Part shown: positions 29,619 through 38,645 of the stretch, one piece after another
Position numbering within the stretch: the stretch's first letter is position 1
Layout of the letters: the number at the start of each line of letters is the position of its first letter
Origin: Vibrio salinus
Lineage (GTDB): Bacteria; Pseudomonadota; Gammaproteobacteria; Enterobacterales; Vibrionaceae
NCBI RefSeq assembly: GCF_021272385.1
Contig: NZ_JAJSDZ010000009.1
Coordinates: 620,001-684,000 of the forward strand
Length of the DNA stretch: 64,000 nucleotides
Direction of reading: 5' to 3'
Notes under the pieces: generated by a model
What the model saw: the letters and a program-made list of their open reading frames with translations, nothing else
Told to the model about the DNA's origin: nothing
The model's database searches: none
Program-made: the position numbers and the translations under genes

Positions 29619-30518
29619 ATGAATTTATTGTTGGCTTTTATTGCTTCTTTTTTGTGGGGTACCACGTATTCCGTTACTCAGGCGTATTTGTCCGGATGGC
29701 CTCCATTGCTTCTTGGTGCGCTGAGAGCGTTTCCGGCCGGTTTGATTCTTCTGGCCCTGAGGCCCGTAGTACCTTCTATTGGTGTATTGGTGAAACTCAG
29801 TGTGACCGGAGTCATTAACATTGGCATTTTCTTTATCTGCATTTTTGTTATGGCGCTGACCCTTCCTTCTGCGATCTCCAGCGTCGGAATGATGTCTGTT
29901 CCGGTTTTTGCCATGCTTATTCAATGGATATTAACCAGAAAAAAACCGTCAATGTTGCAGATTATTTCAGGTATTGGGTTGATTTTGATTGCCGGGCTGC
30001 TGTTTAACCCTCAATCAATTTCATTGAATCCTATTGGGTTGGTTGCTTTGTTGGTCGCTGTGTTATGCATTGTTACCGGGAGCTTACTGACTCAGAAAAT
30101 GGGAATGAAGACGCATTGGTGGAGTATCGTGACCTGGCAGCTACTAGCCGGTGGTTTTATCCTTGTATTACTGTCTGCCGGTGATGCTTACATTCATCCG
30201 GATGAATATCTTTCTGTATGGAACCGCTTATCTTCTGATAACTTATCCGGGCTTTGCTGGATTATTCTGATGAATACTGCTTTTGCCTACTCATTGTATG
30301 TGTGGACATTACAGAAAATTTCGTTGGTTGAATTTACTTTTTCCGGTGTTGCTAATCCGATGGCTGGAATTTTGTGTGGACTGGTGCTATTAGGGGAAAG
30401 TTATTCTCCCTTTCAGTATGCTCTGATGGTGGGTATGATCGCGATGTCATTGTTGCCCAATATCGTTAAATCTCTTGTCGCCAGAAAGTCCGAAGGATCC
30501 CTGGCTTCAAAGAATTAG
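29619..30518 (+). CDS. EamA/DMT-family transporter
   Basis: This is a 299-residue membrane protein with about ten hydrophobic helices in two EamA repeats, beginning NLLLAFIASFLWGTTYSVTQ, which is typical of drug/metabolite exporters. The substrate is not predictable. An ATG at 29577 is in frame but would place the N-terminus over the operators; 29619 gives the family start, though its ribosome site is weak. The last four bases overlap the end of the convergent lipoprotein gene. The divergent MarR gene suggests inducible efflux. Confidence 0.85.
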   Translation: MNLLLAFIASFLWGTTYSVTQAYLSGWPPLLLGALRAFPAGLILLALRPVVPSIGVLVKLSVTGVINIGIFFICIFVMALTLPSAISSVGMMSVPVFAMLIQWILTRKKPSMLQIISGIGLILIAGLLFNPQSISLNPIGLVALLVAVLCIVTGSLLTQKMGMKTHWWSIVTWQLLAGGFILVLLSAGDAYIHPDEYLSVWNRLSSDNLSGLCWIILMNTAFAYSLYVWTLQKISLVEFTFSGVANPMAGILCGLVLLGESYSPFQYALMVGMIAMSLLPNIVKSLVARKSEGSLASKN

Positions 30519-31294
30519 ATGATAAAGGCAAAAGTTTTTAATGCGCTGACACTCATATCTACTGGTTCGATGTTGGTTTCTTCCAGAGAATATTTTACGT
30601 TTAAAAGCATTCTGGTAATCAACACTTCAAAAGAAAAGTTTGAGTGATCAAAAAGGGTTTCCCGGCCCTGTTTTATATAATTCAGCTCATTGATGGTGTT
30701 CAGATCCCTGGTTGGGTTTTTCATCAACTCAACTTGCCAGTTGTTTTGCCAGGTCAGAAATATATATTTTCCTTCGTTGTCTTTATTAGTGAGTATTTTC
30801 CATCTGACAACCTGTAAATATTTATACAATTGTTGTAGCGATTTAGAATTGTACTCAATTGCCGTAAATTTATGATCTGTGCTTAAATCGTATGCTTTAT
30901 AGATGATTTTGTATAAGCCCAGAATGAGAAGGTCGTTACGATATTTCACATGCTCAGGGGAAAAGGCATAATGCAGATATTCGTTTTCTGTGGTTAGTTC
31001 TTTGTCATCCTGAATAAGATTGATGGTGTTTTTGCCGGAATCGATTTCCTGAACGATTTTATCTTTTAATTCCGGATCAAAAGAATAAGGGTTCCTGAGA
31101 TCCAGTTTTCTTTTGTATGCTTTGAGATCTTCAATAACACCATCTTTATATTTATCTATCTCAGAAGCAGACGATGTCTGAATGATTTTTTTCAGGTCTC
31201 CCTGTTTAACGGAGCATCCCTGAGAGAGCAGACATAAAAAAAAGACGCTACAAATGTAAATGGCTTTTCGGAAAAACAGTGTATTTGTTGTCAT
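30515..31294 (-). CDS. Hypothetical lipoprotein
   Basis: This is a 259-residue protein with an N-terminal hydrophobic segment ending in LLSQGC (Cys about 27), a somewhat imperfect lipobox, so it is probably a lipoprotein exported by Sec. The rest is hydrophilic and helical, rich in K, D, N and Y, without recognised motifs. It is a single gene; AT content looks higher than in the core genes. I do not recognise a family. Confidence 0.7.
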   Translation of the reverse strand: MTTNTLFFRKAIYICSVFFLCLLSQGCSVKQGDLKKIIQTSSASEIDKYKDGVIEDLKAYKRKLDLRNPYSFDPELKDKIVQEIDSGKNTINLIQDDKELTTENEYLHYAFSPEHVKYRNDLLILGLYKIIYKAYDLSTDHKFTAIEYNSKSLQQLYKYLQVVRWKILTNKDNEGKYIFLTWQNNWQVELMKNPTRDLNTINELNYIKQGRETLFDHSNFSFEVLITRMLLNVKYSLEETNIEPVDMSVSALKTFAFII

Positions 31295-31565
31295 TGGGTC
31301 ATTTACTGCATCAAATCATTTCGTGTTATCGTGCTCAGTTGTTTATAGCATACTGAATGGATAAGTGTCTAATTATGTGTATTTCGATTATTATTTATTG
31401 TATGCCAGAATAAAATAACAAGGAAACATTTCATTACGTTAATTTGTTAAGTTTGTTAATAACAAGGCTTCAGAATTGAAGTCGAAGTTGCATTTGGTTT
31501 CGAATGACAGGCGACGGGAATGGTACGTTACCTGCGGGGATAGGCTCCAGAGGGGGAACGAGAGA

Positions 31566-32186
31566 ATGGATAATTATTTTGATAAAGCCGCCGGTCTTTG
31601 GGATAAGGATCCGATGAAAGTAGATCGGGCAGCAACAACAGCAAGAAAAATTAAGAGTCTTTGTTTTCATTCTACGAACAGTGTGGTGGATTTTGGCAGC
31701 GGAACGGGGTTGCTGGGCGTTCATCTGAAAGATATTTTTGATCATGTTCACCTGGTCGATTCTTCAAGTGAAATGTTGCGAATAGCAGATGAAAAAATTG
31801 CCAAGGCAAATATCAGTAATATTTCGACGCACTGTGTTGATAAACTATCAAAGCTGGGAACCCGGTTTTCCGCGGTTACCACTCTGATGGTTCTTCATCA
31901 TATTGATAATATTAAGGCGTTTTTTGCAGAGGCTTTTTCTGCACTAGAGGAAAATGGCACGTTGATTATTGCTGATCTTTATAAAGAGGATGGATCTTTT
32001 CATAAGAGCAACGCTTCATTTTCCGGTCATAATGGATTTGATACCTCTGAGCTTTCAGAGATTGCAGAGCAAGCGGGGTTCTCTGTTGAAAGTGTCGAGC
32101 CATATTTTGAAATCCGAAAAGAAAATTATCATAAAGAAGTAGTCTCTTATCCCTTGTTTTTGTTTGTTGCCATAAAACAAGGATAA
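31566..32186 (+). CDS. Class I SAM-dependent methyltransferase
   Basis: The 206-residue protein has the SAM motif I VDFGSGTGLLGVHL (near 41-54), an acidic post-I residue in HLVDSSSEML, TTLMVLHHI as motif II, and EENGTLIIADLY as motif III, as in small-molecule or UbiE-like methyltransferases. The substrate is unknown. An in-frame ATG at 31476 would add 30 residues rich in Arg; ATG 31566 follows GGGGGAACGAGAG and begins MDNYFDKAAGLWD, the usual start for this class, so it is preferred. The GC-rich leader before it differs from the flanking AT-rich DNA. Confidence 0.85.
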   Translation: MDNYFDKAAGLWDKDPMKVDRAATTARKIKSLCFHSTNSVVDFGSGTGLLGVHLKDIFDHVHLVDSSSEMLRIADEKIAKANISNISTHCVDKLSKLGTRFSAVTTLMVLHHIDNIKAFFAEAFSALEENGTLIIADLYKEDGSFHKSNASFSGHNGFDTSELSEIAEQAGFSVESVEPYFEIRKENYHKEVVSYPLFLFVAIKQG

Positions 32187-32459
32187 ATTTTTCAATCTCT
32201 TTCTTTTAGGTTTATCTGCTTCTTTCTATTATATTAACGTTCCTGAGTTTTGTTTCATTATGCATTGGGGAAAAATATTTTTCATCTTATCTGATAGGAA
32301 AGTCAAAAATGAGAATATGATATTTTATTGTATTTTTTATTGATACAAACAATCAGAATTCGACTACGTTTAATTGAGATCATTCTAATATTAGTTAAAG
32401 ACACATCATAAAAGGATTATGGTGAGCATTTTGACGATCTTAATTAATAGGAAAAGTCG

Positions 32460-33434
32460 ATGGAGCAGATTAACCGTTATTATACTATTCTTGATGCATT
32501 ACCTGATCATATTTTTGTATTCACAGAATCGGGTCGATATATTAAGGTTTTTGGTGGTGATGAAAATGCGACGGGTTTTGACTGTAAATCATTTATCGGG
32601 AAGCTGCTGTATGACGTCATTCCCTCCGAGCTGGCTGAGGTTTTCCTTTCCTATATTCTCGCAGCTCTCGAAACTGATAGTACTCAAAAACTAAAGTATA
32701 AATTTGATTGGCAAAGCATGCCGGATCTTCCTTCTAATGTTGATTGTCCATCAGAGCTTTGGTTTGAGGGTATCGTCAAACCACTGGGTTTTATTCATGG
32801 TGGTGAGCGGACCGTTTTATGGATTGCGAAAAACATAACTCAGCAATATGTTCTGGAACAGAAGTTAAAAATGTTGTCTGAAATTGATGAACTGACGAAT
32901 GTTCTGAATCGCCGTTCATTTTCTTATTCCCTGAATGATGCTATTGATGAATACAGTCAGTTTGGCCGAGTTTTTTCGTTGGCTATGTTTGATATTGATA
33001 AATTTAAGCGGATTAATGACACTCTGGGTCATGCTTTGGGTGATGAGATTATCAGACATGTGGTTAACGTTGTTCAGGAGGAACTGCGATCATGTGATTC
33101 TATTGGGCGGCTTGGTGGTGATGAGTTTGCTATTATTTTAAGAGATTCTAATCAGGATAATGCGTATAAGGTTGCTGAAAAATTACGCTCAGTCGTTGAA
33201 AATAGTATTTGTGATCTTTGTCATTACGAAGTGCAGGTGACGATTAGCCTCGGTATTTCTGAAGTAATTCCGGAAGATGTTGATAGTCGTAATATTGCAA
33301 CCAGGGCAGATAAAGCGATGTATCATTCAAAAATGAACGGATGTAACAGAACCAGTTTGTTTGATGAGAGTATTGATAAGTTGGATACAGATATTTCTAA
33401 GTGCTCTTGGGTTTCGATAAAAAAAGAGATTTAA
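32460..33434 (+). CDS. Cytoplasmic PAS-GGDEF diguanylate cyclase
   Basis: This is a 324-residue protein with no membrane segment. A PAS domain (about 5-125; YYTILDALPDHIFVFTESGRY) senses an unknown cue, and the GGDEF domain (about 140-310) holds FDIDKFKRINDTLGHALGD and GGDEF at 219-223. The RxxD inhibitory site RSCD (210-213) is exactly five residues ahead, so the enzyme should be active and subject to cyclic di-GMP feedback. It stands alone, 170 bases before the pepsin-like gene. Confidence 0.9.
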   Translation: MEQINRYYTILDALPDHIFVFTESGRYIKVFGGDENATGFDCKSFIGKLLYDVIPSELAEVFLSYILAALETDSTQKLKYKFDWQSMPDLPSNVDCPSELWFEGIVKPLGFIHGGERTVLWIAKNITQQYVLEQKLKMLSEIDELTNVLNRRSFSYSLNDAIDEYSQFGRVFSLAMFDIDKFKRINDTLGHALGDEIIRHVVNVVQEELRSCDSIGRLGGDEFAIILRDSNQDNAYKVAEKLRSVVENSICDLCHYEVQVTISLGISEVIPEDVDSRNIATRADKAMYHSKMNGCNRTSLFDESIDKLDTDISKCSWVSIKKEI

Positions 33435-33603
33435 CATTTCATATCCGGTAGTTTCTTGTTATCTAAAAAATAACTGCTCACTTGTTCAATATATTATTTT
33501 AAATAGTGTATTGTTTTTAATTTTATTATTTATTTAAGAAATAAAATTAAATTTTATCACCTTAAATAAAGTATCTTTTTATTTTTTATTAATGGAATAC
33601 TGT

Positions 33604-34806
33604 ATGAATAATAATTGGAGTTGTTCACCCGGACTTGTTGTTAAAATGGAAAGAGGGCCGTTTCAGGATAATGGTGCTACGCCCTGGTATTGTGTGATGG
33701 GGATTGGGACACCGCCTCAGCCATTGTATATTTGTTTTGATACCGGAAGTAATTTTAACTGGGTGACGTCGTCGCTTTGTGGTCCGGATCGCTGTGTTCA
33801 CTATGCCGGACATAAGTTTAATATTGAGTGTTCAGCGTCTTTTGACTGGATTGATCAATCAAAACAACTGGTGAGTTTCGGTCCCTGGGGAGATATGTAT
33901 GCAGAGTTAGGTTCTGATTTTCTGTCATTATCCGGGGCTGAGTCATTAAATCTCCGGGCTAATATTTTGATGGCTTCTGAATACAATGCTATACAGTTTC
34001 AGGAGCTGGACTGGGATGGTGGAATCGGACTAGCGAGTAGTCAACAGAGTGCTCCATTTAGTGCTCTTCCTGGGAAGCTTCCGTTTCGTTCTTATGATGC
34101 ATCAACGGTTTCTGCTGACGTTACTGAAAGTTTCGATGACGAGTTTCATTTTTTCCTTAAATTAATGAAGAATGGTATGGTCAGTAAAGACATGCCATTC
34201 ATTTCTTTTATTAACGATTCGGAGCAGGGATACGTCGGATTTGGTGTTCTTGATGAAAATTATCAGGATTCTCTGGATTACGTTTTTCTTCCCTGGGAAT
34301 GTTATCAGGAAGCGGCCTGTTATTTGTGGAGTACCGGGAATGCTTCAGTTAGTGTCGGTGGCGATGTTGTGGGTTCCGGTTTGTTCTTTGCGCTTGATAG
34401 CGGTTCTTCCCAGTTTAAGGGCGATTCAGGAACATTAGGCGTCTTACAAAAAATGACCGAATCGGATAATCCTGAGATTACCATAAACCTGAAAGATACA
34501 AATGGGAACGATTATGCTGAATTGAAGGTGACCAGTGACATCTATAAATGTGAAATTGAGGCAGGGCAATATAAAGGTGAGGTAAAAACGCAGTTTGAGC
34601 CATTAGCTAATGCCGACAAAATGTTGTTGGTCGGATCGGTAATCATGGATCATCTTTATACCGTTTATGAATACTCTGTACGTGATGAAAATCATCTGGA
34701 TCCGGTTGGTATGTGGATTTTCAATAAACCGGACGGGCCTGTGATTATTACCAACCGGCAAGCCCGACCTGCTTCTATTTTTAATCGTGGTGGAGGAAAT
34801 TCATGA
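33604..34806 (+). CDS. Pepsin-like aspartic protease (family A1)
   Basis: The 400-residue protein has both lobes of a pepsin-type enzyme, a fold that is rare in bacteria (known examples include shewasins of Shewanella). Catalytic Asp46 is in CFDTGSNFNWV, preceded by GIGTPPQPLY; the second, Asp265, is in FALDSGSS. DGGIGLA (138-144) and LLVGSVIMDHLYTVYEY near the end match the pepsin segments DGILGLA and ILGDVFLRxYYTVFD. C59 and C64 match the pepsin C45-C50 pair. The flap tyrosine seems replaced by Phe92. There is no signal peptide or propeptide. ATG 33604 (GGAA seven bases ahead) is preferred over 33592. The stop overlaps the next start (ATGA). Confidence 0.9.
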   Translation: MNNNWSCSPGLVVKMERGPFQDNGATPWYCVMGIGTPPQPLYICFDTGSNFNWVTSSLCGPDRCVHYAGHKFNIECSASFDWIDQSKQLVSFGPWGDMYAELGSDFLSLSGAESLNLRANILMASEYNAIQFQELDWDGGIGLASSQQSAPFSALPGKLPFRSYDASTVSADVTESFDDEFHFFLKLMKNGMVSKDMPFISFINDSEQGYVGFGVLDENYQDSLDYVFLPWECYQEAACYLWSTGNASVSVGGDVVGSGLFFALDSGSSQFKGDSGTLGVLQKMTESDNPEITINLKDTNGNDYAELKVTSDIYKCEIEAGQYKGEVKTQFEPLANADKMLLVGSVIMDHLYTVYEYSVRDENHLDPVGMWIFNKPDGPVIITNRQARPASIFNRGGGNS

Positions 34807-35582
34807 ATAATAATTTATCAGGTGTCTGGAATAATACTTATGGGTCGGTCATGACTCTCCGGGAAGATGGCAACCGGATCTTGGGGACGTATTCTTCGCA
34901 TACTGGCTCTACCGGGACGTATTTATTGGTAGGGAGCTGCACTTCCCGGGCGCCTACTTCAAAAGCCGGTCAAAGTGTCGCCTTTTCAATTTTCTGGCGG
35001 AATGTTCAGGAAGGAACACCGGATGAAAGCTGGCACTGGACTGGTTCGATGACAGGGCAGCTTCTTGCCAGCGGAACCATGATCGTTGAAAATTCAATTG
35101 TGGTATCGGTTCCCTTTGAGCAATATCAAACCGGGAATTATGTTGATGAACTGACATTTACAAAACAGGATAATACGACCGATGCTTCTGAATTACAGTC
35201 ATGCTTTTTTGGTAATGATGGCTCAGAACCGGGGCAGATTGCGTATCTGTTACAGGCAGTATGGGAGAATGCCGATACGCAGATAACGATTGGTCGGGTC
35301 AATTCAGAAACAGGTCTGACGGAAGCTGAATTAACTGAAAATGGAAAAACGGTTTCCCTGCTTGGATTTATAGATTGTTTTGCAGAAGCCGGGATGGCTC
35401 AGAGTTTTTCTTTTTCCGGATATGACAGTGAAACAGAAGAAACCATGTCGCTTTCCGGGCAGCTTAATCATGGCTGTAAAGATATCATGGTGTATAAGTG
35501 GTTATCACGCTCAACTGCACCGGATGATAGCTTTATGCAAACCAGAATTTGCTCTGTACTTTTAACAAAATATGACGAGTGA
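34803..35582 (+). CDS. Tandem avidin/streptavidin-like protein
   Basis: The 259-residue protein has an N-terminal avidin-like domain (about 5-121): SGVWNNTYGS, GTYSSHTG, FSIFWRN, WHWTGSM and a closing LTFTK. N11, S15, Y30, S32, W65 and W79 match streptavidin biotin contacts N23, S27, Y43, S45, W79 and W92; the W108/W120 region is not clear. The second half (about 147-259) looks like a diverged second copy: AVWENADTQITIG, SFSFSGYD, LSGQL, then KWLSRS...RICSVLLTK like the avidin C-terminus. No signal peptide is seen. It is translationally coupled (4-base overlap) to the pepsin-like gene, so the two probably act together. Biotin binding is inferred. Confidence 0.8.
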   Translation: MNNNLSGVWNNTYGSVMTLREDGNRILGTYSSHTGSTGTYLLVGSCTSRAPTSKAGQSVAFSIFWRNVQEGTPDESWHWTGSMTGQLLASGTMIVENSIVVSVPFEQYQTGNYVDELTFTKQDNTTDASELQSCFFGNDGSEPGQIAYLLQAVWENADTQITIGRVNSETGLTEAELTENGKTVSLLGFIDCFAEAGMAQSFSFSGYDSETEETMSLSGQLNHGCKDIMVYKWLSRSTAPDDSFMQTRICSVLLTKYDE

Positions 35583-35589
35583 CCTGATA

Positions 35590-35632
35590 ATTCAGATAAC
35601 TCATAGAGTGTTAAAATATGAGTTATCTGAAT
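35590..35632. terminator. Long hairpin between avidin-like gene and chemoreceptor gene
   Basis: A perfect 15-bp AT-rich stem (ATTCAGATAACTCAT against its complement) with a 13-base loop starts eight bases after the avidin-like stop. No T run follows on either strand, so it may stabilise 3' ends or terminate both convergent transcripts poorly. Confidence 0.55.
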
Positions 35633-35647
35633 GTTGTGATGCTTCGT

Positions 35648-37300
35648 TTAAATTTTAAAAATACTCACTTCTTTATCCAGCTTTTCGATATTGGCTGAAA
35701 TTTCTTCTGTTTTCGTTATTGAGAGTTCCACATTTTCCTGACTGTGTTGTGCCCGTTCCTTCATGCTGTTGACATTGTCGTTAATAATGGCAACAACATT
35801 ACTTTGTTCTTCGGTGGCGGCGGCTATCTGGACAGAGAAATCGGTAATTTTAGTCACACTTTCTATGATTTTATTTAGTTCATCAACGGTATTTTGGGCG
35901 GATTCGGATGTTTTTTGAGCGATCTCTTTACCAGTTCGTACATTTGATACCGCCTGCTGAACCCCGTCATTGAGTTCGTTTAACGTAGAATGGATAGACG
36001 AAGTCGATTGTTGGGTTTTCTGAGCCAGTTGTCTGACTTCATCGGCAACAACGGCAAACCCTCTGCCACTTTCACCGGCTCTTGCAGCTTCTATGGCGGC
36101 ATTTAAAGCGAGAAGGTTGGTTTGCTCGGCTATTCCCATAATTACATCCAGCACATTGTTTATGGCCTGACTCTTTTCCTCTAAGTCGGTGACAACAGCG
36201 GTAATATTTTCCATTGATTCCGAAAGTTCTTCGATGGTGGTGACCGTTTCCCGGATCCTTTCATTGGATGTGGAGACTGTCTCTTTTGAATAGCTGGATT
36301 CTTCCGATGATTTTTGGGACTGCTGAGCGACTTCATTGATGGCAATATTCAGCTCATTCATGGCTTCAGATAACTCATTGACGGCGGAGTTTTGTTCAGT
36401 AGATGTTTGTCCGTTTTTGGTAATCAAATCTGATACGGCCATATTGTTGTCTACGATATGGTGAGTTTGTGTGGTTATGTCTGTCATCGTTGAGCGGATT
36501 TTTTCTAAGAAATTGTTAAATGCCTGACTTACATTAGCAATTTCGGTGTCACCGTTAATTTCCAGTTTAAAGGTTAAGTCTCCCCCTCGGTCTGCCAGTT
36601 CCTGGAATTTATTTTTCAATTCGATAAGTTGTTTTTTAACGACTCTAGGTATAGCAAATAAAAAGAAAACACCGATAAGAATGGCAATACCAGTTGTGAT
36701 GATAATCAGTTTTTGCTGTGTAATTTCTATCTGATGGGCCTGTTTGGTAAGAATGGTTTGCTTGCTACCGACTTCTTCGCCGAACTTGTCATAATACGTT
36801 CTGAGTTTACTGAATACAGTATCCTGCTTTTCGGAAAGGAGTTTGTAGGCTTCATCTAACCGGTTCTGTTTTGATAGCTCTAACACATCTTTGGTGATAT
36901 TTTCCCATTGACTGAATGCATTGGTAAAATCTTTGTGATTGTCCGGGATTAACAGTACCCCATCGATAGATGCGTGCTTTCTGGCGTTCAGCATCCTATT
37001 GTATGCCTGATCTTTGTTTTCTGTATACAGGTCCAGATATTTCCCGGCACTGGCTTTGTCACCATGCTCCAGTTTAGCAATATAGTCTTTTAATGCCATA
37101 ACAGACTGGTACAGATCCCGGTCTGCATTAAGTACCATGATGGCAGAAGGGGTTAAGTGGTCTGTCAGTCTAACCGTATTTTCTGAAAGTTCCGCGTTTG
37201 TTTGCAGTGCTTCAAACGATAAAATAATGATAAGGGTAATGAGTGCCAGTATTGGCATCGATATCAGTTGCGAAATTTTTAATTTTTTTATGTTGAGCAT
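35648..37300 (-). CDS. Methyl-accepting chemotaxis protein
   Basis: The 550-residue chemoreceptor has membrane helix 1 (about 11-30), a four-helix-bundle-type periplasmic domain (about 31-195), membrane helix 2 (about 198-218), a HAMP region and a long cytoplasmic signalling coiled coil. The hairpin tip [19 protein letters not shown], which binds CheA/CheW, is clear, as is [13 protein letters not shown]. No CheR-binding pentapeptide is at the C-terminus. The ligand is unknown. It is a single gene on the opposite strand from the pepsin/avidin pair. Confidence 0.95.
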   Translation of the reverse strand: MLNIKKLKISQLISMPILALITLIIILSFEALQTNAELSENTVRLTDHLTPSAIMVLNADRDLYQSVMALKDYIAKLEHGDKASAGKYLDLYTENKDQAYNRMLNARKHASIDGVLLIPDNHKDFTNAFSQWENITKDVLELSKQNRLDEAYKLLSEKQDTVFSKLRTYYDKFGEEVGSKQTILTKQAHQIEITQQKLIIITTGIAILIGVFFLFAIPRVVKKQLIELKNKFQELADRGGDLTFKLEINGDTEIANVSQAFNNFLEKIRSTMTDITTQTHHIVDNNMAVSDLITKNGQTSTEQNSAVNELSEAMNELNIAINEVAQQSQKSSEESSYSKETVSTSNERIRETVTTIEELSESMENITAVVTDLEEKSQAINNVLDVIMGIAEQTNLLALNAAIEAARAGESGRGFAVVADEVRQLAQKTQQSTSSIHSTLNELNDGVQQAVSNVRTGKEIAQKTSESAQNTVDELNKIIESVTKITDFSVQIAAATEEQSNVVAIINDNVNSMKERAQHSQENVELSITKTEEISANIEKLDKEVSIFKI

Positions 37301-37775
37301 GAAGAAAAGTCCTGATGACTGTAAATGAAAGTAATACCTATAAATTTAGTCCAAAAAATCAGGGTTTCTATTAATAATCTATTAATAAATAGCGACTTTA
37401 GTGAAATAGCTCATACTGATATTCATTTTGATTTATATAAAATTCCGATGTAATCGAAATTGGTTTTTCAGCTTTTTGCCTTTTATGTTTATCGCTGTTA
37501 TTTTTTTTGGTTAAAAAACAAACGAAATTTGTTAAAGGATACGTTTGCTTTTTTTAGGTCAGTAACCATAAAGTATTTGAGCTGGGTTGTCTGGTTACTT
37601 TCTTAACGTGTACTCATTTTATTGGTAGTCCTTTCTTAAATTTCTTCGCGTTGCTGTTGTACATTCTCTCTGAATTGCTTTTATGGTTCACTTTTTTACC
37701 ATTTCTTGTTTGTCAGGCAAGTTTTTGCCTCAAAAATTATCGTGTTACAATTTTCTTTTTTGGGAGTTGTCACCT
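37301..37775. other. AT-rich gap with two plus-strand hairpins
   Basis: No gene was found in this 475-base gap. Two hairpins lie in tandem on the plus strand: CAAACG/CGTTTG followed by CTTTTTTT (37519-37556), and AGTAACCA/TGGTTACT followed by TTTCTT (37561-37602). They resemble terminators, yet the only gene to the left points away, so they may end an unseen plus-strand RNA or be chance AT-rich structure. Confidence 0.4.
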
Positions 37776-38147
37776 ATGGCTAGGTTTGAAAAGTATGTAT
37801 CCCTGATTATATTTACAGTTCTTGTTTTGGCTTTTTCTGTTGTAAATGGCTATCGATCGGATGGCGACACATTTGAGAAAATAATCAATGGCGTTGGAAT
37901 GCTAGAATCTCTCCTTGTTCTCGTTGCGCTATTTGGGATCTATAAGGGTAAAGGTGCTGAGTTGTTTCCAGGTAAGCAATTGAAATTATTAGCTTATGGG
38001 GCTGTTATTATTACCTTTCTGACATACTTCTATCCATTATTTAGGTACTCAGAACAAAATAGCCGGGACTTTATGTCTACATTTGTTTATGACGTTGTAC
38101 TGAACATTATTATTTTCATTCTTTTGATTAAGGAATCCAGAAAATGA
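37776..38147 (+). CDS. Small four-helix membrane protein of unknown function
   Basis: This is a 123-residue protein with four hydrophobic segments (about 6-26, 46-63, 75-95 and 103-119), little else than a charged loop at 27-45, and a Lys/Arg end. The frame opens earlier (37683), but ATG 37776 has GGGAG nine bases upstream and gives MARFEKYVSL. The stop overlaps the start of the next gene by four bases (ATGA), so the pair is translationally coupled. No family is recognised. Confidence 0.65.
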   Translation: MARFEKYVSLIIFTVLVLAFSVVNGYRSDGDTFEKIINGVGMLESLLVLVALFGIYKGKGAELFPGKQLKLLAYGAVIITFLTYFYPLFRYSEQNSRDFMSTFVYDVVLNIIIFILLIKESRK

Positions 38148-38464
38148 GTGCTGTCAGTGTTATCTCTGAATTGAAAGGGGGTGCTCCGCTTTTAACGCTA
38201 ATGAAGATGATCAAAGGGTACTTTGATAGTAGAAGTAGTGCTGATGAATTATATATGGATTTAATACCTGTCTTGCAGGATTTATTACGAGAGGGGCGTG
38301 GGTATGATGATCCTTCTGTTCAGCACATTGTTCATATTCTTGGTGAATTACAGCCATATGGTCATCGGAGAGATAATTTTAGAAAGAAATATCTGCAAGA
38401 TGAATATGGTTTAAGAAGCTTACCCGCTGATCCCAGAGATATTATGGCGGGATATTGGTTCTAA
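38144..38464 (+). CDS. Small soluble protein coupled to the membrane protein
   Basis: This is a 106-residue, mostly helical, soluble protein (LLTLMKMIKGYF, LYMDLIPVLQDLLREGRGYDD) ending in DPRDIMAGYWF. No known motif is seen. The ATGA overlap with the upstream four-helix membrane protein gene suggests that the two products form a membrane/cytosol pair. Confidence 0.6.
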   Translation: MSAVSVISELKGGAPLLTLMKMIKGYFDSRSSADELYMDLIPVLQDLLREGRGYDDPSVQHIVHILGELQPYGHRRDNFRKKYLQDEYGLRSLPADPRDIMAGYWF

Positions 38465-38645
38465 AGTTGAACTTTTTTCATCATATGAAGCCTCGATTGT
38501 TCGAGACTTTTTCAATTTTATTGGCCATAACTTTAAAAGCATCAAACTGATCAGAGAGGACAATACTCGGATTCGCTAACCAATTTAACCGATCAAGTAA
38601 CCGACCAAATTATACTATGGATAAACTGAATCAGAGATAAACACA

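Noticed and set aside
31510..31560. Fluoride-riboswitch-like bases (GGCGACGG ... GGCTCC)
   Set aside because: Spacing is too short, the pseudoknot pairing is not seen and the downstream methyltransferase is not a fluoride gene.
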